NCBI GenBank assembly: GCA_032191485.1
Contig: JAVDOI010000009.1
Span: forward strand, 23,330,343-23,394,342
Source of the DNA: Leptoclinus maculatus
Taxonomy: Eukaryota; Chordata; Actinopteri; Perciformes; Stichaeidae
Direction of reading: 5' to 3'
DNA length: 64,000 nucleotides
This document shows positions 60,450-64,000 of the stretch, one piece after another; the first letter of the stretch is position 1; every line of letters begins with the position of its first letter. The notes beneath the pieces were generated by a model. It made no database searches and was not told the origin of the DNA. It saw only the letters and a program-made list of their open reading frames with translations. The position numbers and the translations under genes were made by a program.

Positions 60450-60730
60450 AACCCTGCTCTTTCTCTCCGCGAGCCAGCTCATTAGGACTCCTCCATCTGC
60501 TCGCGGGACCAATAAGAAACGTTAATCGCCCTGTGACGTCAGAGACGCGGTTAATGGTGTAAAGGAAGGCAGAGCACGCGGAAAAAAGAGAGAGAGAGAG
60601 AGCGTTTTTTTTTTTTTTTTTTTTACTTTCGCGGATCGATCGCTAATTACACCTGGCGCGGTCCTTTAATTCAGCCCTGTCAAAACAATGAGGACGAGGC
60701 TGAGCCGGCGCGTGGAAATAGCCACGTGAT
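60450..60730 (-). promoter_or_regulatory. uncx: candidate uncx promoter/upstream control region
   Basis: A CpG-rich, largely unique stretch 280-560 bases upstream of the uncx ATG. Directly visible motifs are a CCAAT box (60509-60513), a full palindromic CRE TGACGTCA (60534-60541), a homeodomain core TAATTA (60644-60649) and an E-box CACGTG (60723-60728). A GA tract and a T-run (60585-60624) lie between them. No clear TATA box is seen. The start site itself is inferred, not visible. Confidence 0.5.
60534..60541. promoter_or_regulatory. palindromic CRE (TGACGTCA)
   Basis: Perfect 8-bp CREB/ATF consensus, 362 bases 5' of the uncx start codon. It is 20 bases further from the gene than a CCAAT box at 60509-60513, a usual promoter arrangement. 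Confidence 0.6.
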
Positions 60731-61040
60731 TGATAGGCCGACTCCATTAAATTCTCAGGAAATACAACCGACATTTACGTATATTTATCATGAGAAAACA
60801 CGTTTTCGTCTAACTTTAGGAAGCAATGAATATTTCCCTTCTCCGCGCTTTCGTCTCTTCTCACTTGTGCGCGTGCGCGCGTTTGCATCCTATGTGTGTG
60901 TGTGTAAGTGTTTTACAGGGGCATTCAGGGCCAGATTGATCCAATAACAGCGCCTTTATCACCCCCCCCCCCCTTTTTCTTGAGCTGTCACATCGCATTT
61001 TAAACTACAAGCCTCTCTCCATCTCCCAGAACCCCCCCCT

Positions 61041-61042
61041 CA

Positions 61043-61073
<31 letters not shown>
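61041..61073. repeat. (CA)n microsatellite
   Basis: About 16 CA units. A short AAATA-rich tract follows at 61317-61345. Confidence 0.94.
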
Positions 61074-61076
<3 letters not shown>

Positions 61077-61997
61077 CTCCGCATCATTATCTCGATTTTT
61101 CACCTGAACAGCTTACACCAATGTTTAGTTGTAAACGACGAACAAAGTGGGTTGTAGCCTACATGATGTGGCGTTTCCAAGAATCCAATATCCGCACATT
61201 GCAGCTCTGCTCGGCGTCCACTGTGTAGGCTGCATGTCGGTACAGGACGATGCTTGTTTTGTTTTTTCTAGTCTACTGCTTGGGTAGGGATCCTTTGCAA
61301 CTACTGCATTTATGCGGATAAAATAAAATAAAATAGAATAAAAAAGTACAAACTGAGGCTTAGAATGCTTTAAGGTTTAATTAGCCTAATATTCACAATA
61401 CAGCACTTTAAAAAAGAGAAAAGACAAGGGACAATAAACTCCACAACAGCTACTGCAGTTTCTGAGGTCAATATAAACTTTGAAACTCAGTTACAGGGGC
61501 GTAAATATAGACATTTGTCATGGGGCGGGTGGCCCAGAAATAAAAATTGAAAATTAAAGTAAAATTCATACCATTATATTCTTATTCTACATCAACTATA
61601 AAACAATTAATACATTATGAAAAGAAACAATTTGATGAAATGAATATCTTAATTCTGTTAGTATTGTCATACATGCAGTGATGATTGCTGGGTAATATGT
61701 ATGTTGATGTTGTCAAGTCTCTATTTGAGCATGTGATCAGATCATATAGGCCTCCGAGCAGTCAAGCCTTTCAAAGTTAGAAGTGTCAGTGAGAAAAGAA
61801 CAAGAGGAGAAGCTAAGCTCCCTAAGTGGAAGTGTTTTGGCTTCTTTATATAAACAGTCGACCAGCCCACAATGTGTGTGCTTCGTAACAAACGTGCATT
61901 ACGGCCCGTCGTATTTACTTTAAGCCACTGCAGTTATCGATCGCGTAACCAATCGGCTGTCTGCCTATTGATATACAAGCGAGTTCGACGATTTTTT

Positions 61998-62260
61998 CCG
62001 CAACCAATGAACAGAAGTTACCATATTTGGAATGCAGAGGAGTGACGTAGAGACGCCGTATACGGCTCTGGTAGCGGCAGCGACCTGTCAATCACAGTAA
62101 GCACCTGAGAAGTAGGGTCATTTTCTCATAGACTTCCATACAATCTGACGTGTTTTTACAACCAGAGGAGTCGCCCCCTGCTGGTCAGTAGATAGAATGC
62201 AAGTTTAAGACACTTCCGCATCGGAGTCACTCGGGAAAACCGGAGGTTGCCGCCTGGTCC
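61998..62260 (+). repeat. dispersed fish repeat family R1, copy D
   Basis: Contains GCGACCTGTCAATCACA, GAGAAGTAGGGTCATT, GAGTCGCCCCCTGCTGG and ACCGGAGGTTGCCGCC. It lacks the middle (AACTTGCTAAATGAACATC to AATAAATCAAG) that copy C keeps. It sits about 1.8 kb 5' of the uncx start. Confidence 0.8.
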
Positions 62261-64000
62261 ATCCAGATTGTTTCACAAGAAGCTGGTTAACAAGCTAATT
62301 TTAAACCAATAAAAAGAAAAATCATCATCAGATGATAGCTGGGGGGTTCCCAGGTTGCTTTTCGGCCAATGCACAGATTGTTTACCTGCATGCAACCAAA
62401 GCCTGCTTGAACGTGATTGGTCAATACTATGAAACAGAAACCAGAGCACCTACAGATTCTACATGAGTCTCAGTTGTTACTGCTCTCTTCTTCTATCATT
62501 GGATAAATTATAGAGAGCAGTGCAACTTGACTTAAAATCTTTACATATAGCATATACATGTATTGCATGATGATAAATAAATGTGTATCCATTATGATAA
62601 CACAAGCGATTCAACCTACAACAACTTCATTAATAGTTTTATGCATTTTCAAAAACAAATTTACAGTGAATCAGGAAGTCATGGTCTTTTCCAAGAAAAA
62701 AATAATTAAAAGATCAAAAAAAACAACTAATTTAGGATGAAAAGTAATTGTTGCAGAGAATCCTGGGGCCCAGTGTTTGATCTGTATGAATCAAAAACAC
62801 ACAGATGATGACTTGTTTTACATTAACTATAATTCTGCCATGATTGATAAATTGATCATTTTGACACGTACGTTTATATATAAATTCACACCATAATTGC
62901 GTGCTTATTCTCCTGGTATTCCCTCTACACCTACATATGGTCAGTATTTCAGTGCATAAAAACAGCTTGGACCACAGTTGCTAAAACAACTCAGGCTTAT
63001 GCCACATAACTTCTTTAAAGTTATAACTTCTTTTTTCCCTTTCAAACAAAAATGTTAACACGAGATCGGGAATACTCATGTTATAAATCAAATTATGTCA
63101 AACATGTATGCTATAAAATAAAGTAGGACAGAAACAAGTTCCACAAAGAGTTGCACCTGGTGGGGTTTCTATGTTGTTCGCCGATCATTTTCTCAGTTTG
63201 CCACCTTCTGTTAGTGGCACTTGCGATTAACGACATTTGAACTCAGGTTTGCGTTCCTCTAAGTGTTTCTCTTCTTCTTTGAACGGTGATCTCCTTTGAA
63301 TAAAACCACAATGGACACAAAGCCTTAAATGGCACGGGGTGTCAGTGGCTAGCGGATCGCAGTAGGAAAACACAAGCACTGCTACTGGAGTTATTGGGCC
63401 CCGGTGGTATTACGTCAACCGCTATTATTGCTCCATGCACAGTTTAAGAAACCGTTTCAACCACCGCCATCGCGTTGGTCAGAACGGCGAGCAGAACAAG
63501 CATGAAATTGGACTTCTTTCTTTGGACATCTTTTGCTGTTCTGGCTCGTGAAACGGACCCTCTCGTAAAAAAAAGTATTCTCCATAATAATCTCTCAGAA
63601 ACGCCACAAAATCACATGTAATAGAGGAATGTCATCTGTGGGTGCTCGCTATGGGGAAAACCCAAAGACACTACTGAGTTACTGTATAGGATCTTCTAAG
63701 ATTTGCAACAAAAATTTCACTTAGGTAACGTGAATTACTGCTCCTCTTGTCATGTTAGTAAAGATCTCACTGGATAGAAGGTCATGTGTCACTCGGATTT
63801 GTGTTTTATTTTGTATGTAGCACATTTACCTTTGTTTTCGTCCACGTTTCCAACCTCCTTCCTGACACAAATGGAGTCCACCTATCAACTTAACTGACGT
63901 GTATGTCTTCGCGACCTCACCTACGTGTCTGCATCCTGCAATTACCCATAACACCCTTCTCTGTGTACGTCTGCTGGGGCCATTAACGTATATCTTCAGA

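Larger units (their letters stand above)
60731..64000. other. segment 5' of uncx to window end
   Basis: Unique CpG-bearing sequence to about 61250, a CA tract, AAATA-rich DNA, a possible repeat at 61494-61545 (CAGGGGCGTAAATATAGAC) and R1-D. Then come AT-rich sequence and a GC-richer tail (63150-64000) in which I see no supported gene. Confidence 0.55.

Noticed and set aside
59882..60451. 189-residue minus-strand frame starting at 60451 as the uncx N terminus
   Set aside because: Its first 93 residues show no UNCX similarity, while LEHPHAQF begins right after the ATG at 60172. The last residues read through a splice donor.
63444..63503. Short hydrophobic minus-strand peptide MLVLLAVLTNAMAVVETVS, with a signal-like + strand frame overlapping it
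   Set aside because: Only about 20 codons after the ATG, no start or splice support, open on both strands; probably repeat-derived or chance.

Overview
The window looks like vertebrate, specifically ray-finned (teleost, probably percomorph) nuclear DNA. Coding DNA is sparse and interrupted by introns. Long (CA)n/(TG)n microsatellites recur every 1-2 kb, and several dispersed fish-type repeat families are present. The one gene I can name is a homeobox gene whose product closely matches the vertebrate UNCX (UNC-4) family. There is no sign of bacterial operons, CRISPR arrays or phage.

Layout. Positions 1-49,900 are mostly intergenic: microsatellites, degraded transposon-derived repeats and scattered single-copy islands. 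Two short + strand segments (4117-4237 and 5797-5890) have splice-acceptor-like starts, GC-rich third codon positions, a stop and a downstream AATAAA. They may be terminal exons of an unidentified gene lying further left. A MITE-like element with imperfect terminal inverted repeats lies at 35,290-35,898, and a perfect 21-bp hairpin at 44,827-44,872. Positions 49,900-54,900 hold a dense cluster of TAAT-rich, microsatellite-poor blocks that look like conserved non-coding regulatory DNA just 3' of the homeobox gene.

The homeobox gene uncx is on the minus strand, with three coding exons: 60,172-59,917, 59,213-59,038 and 56,494-55,379. They join in frame into a predicted 515-residue protein. It has an N-terminal eh1-like motif, a paired-like homeodomain (Gln at position 50, intron between homeodomain residues 46 and 47), a basic helical stretch, a second eh1-like motif and an acidic C terminus. 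Upstream (60,450-60,730) is a CpG-rich promoter-like block with CCAAT, a full palindromic CRE, a TAATTA site and a CACGTG E-box. From 61,300 to the right end only repeats and unassigned DNA are seen.

Biologically, this reads as a developmental regulator sitting in a gene-poor regulatory landscape. The best leads are the two unidentified terminal exons, the microsatellite-flanked splice acceptors of uncx, the putative enhancer cluster, the paired RFX-like half-sites near 30.9 kb, and repeat copies with complementary internal deletions. Repeat family assignments rest on internal comparison and recollection, not on a database search.
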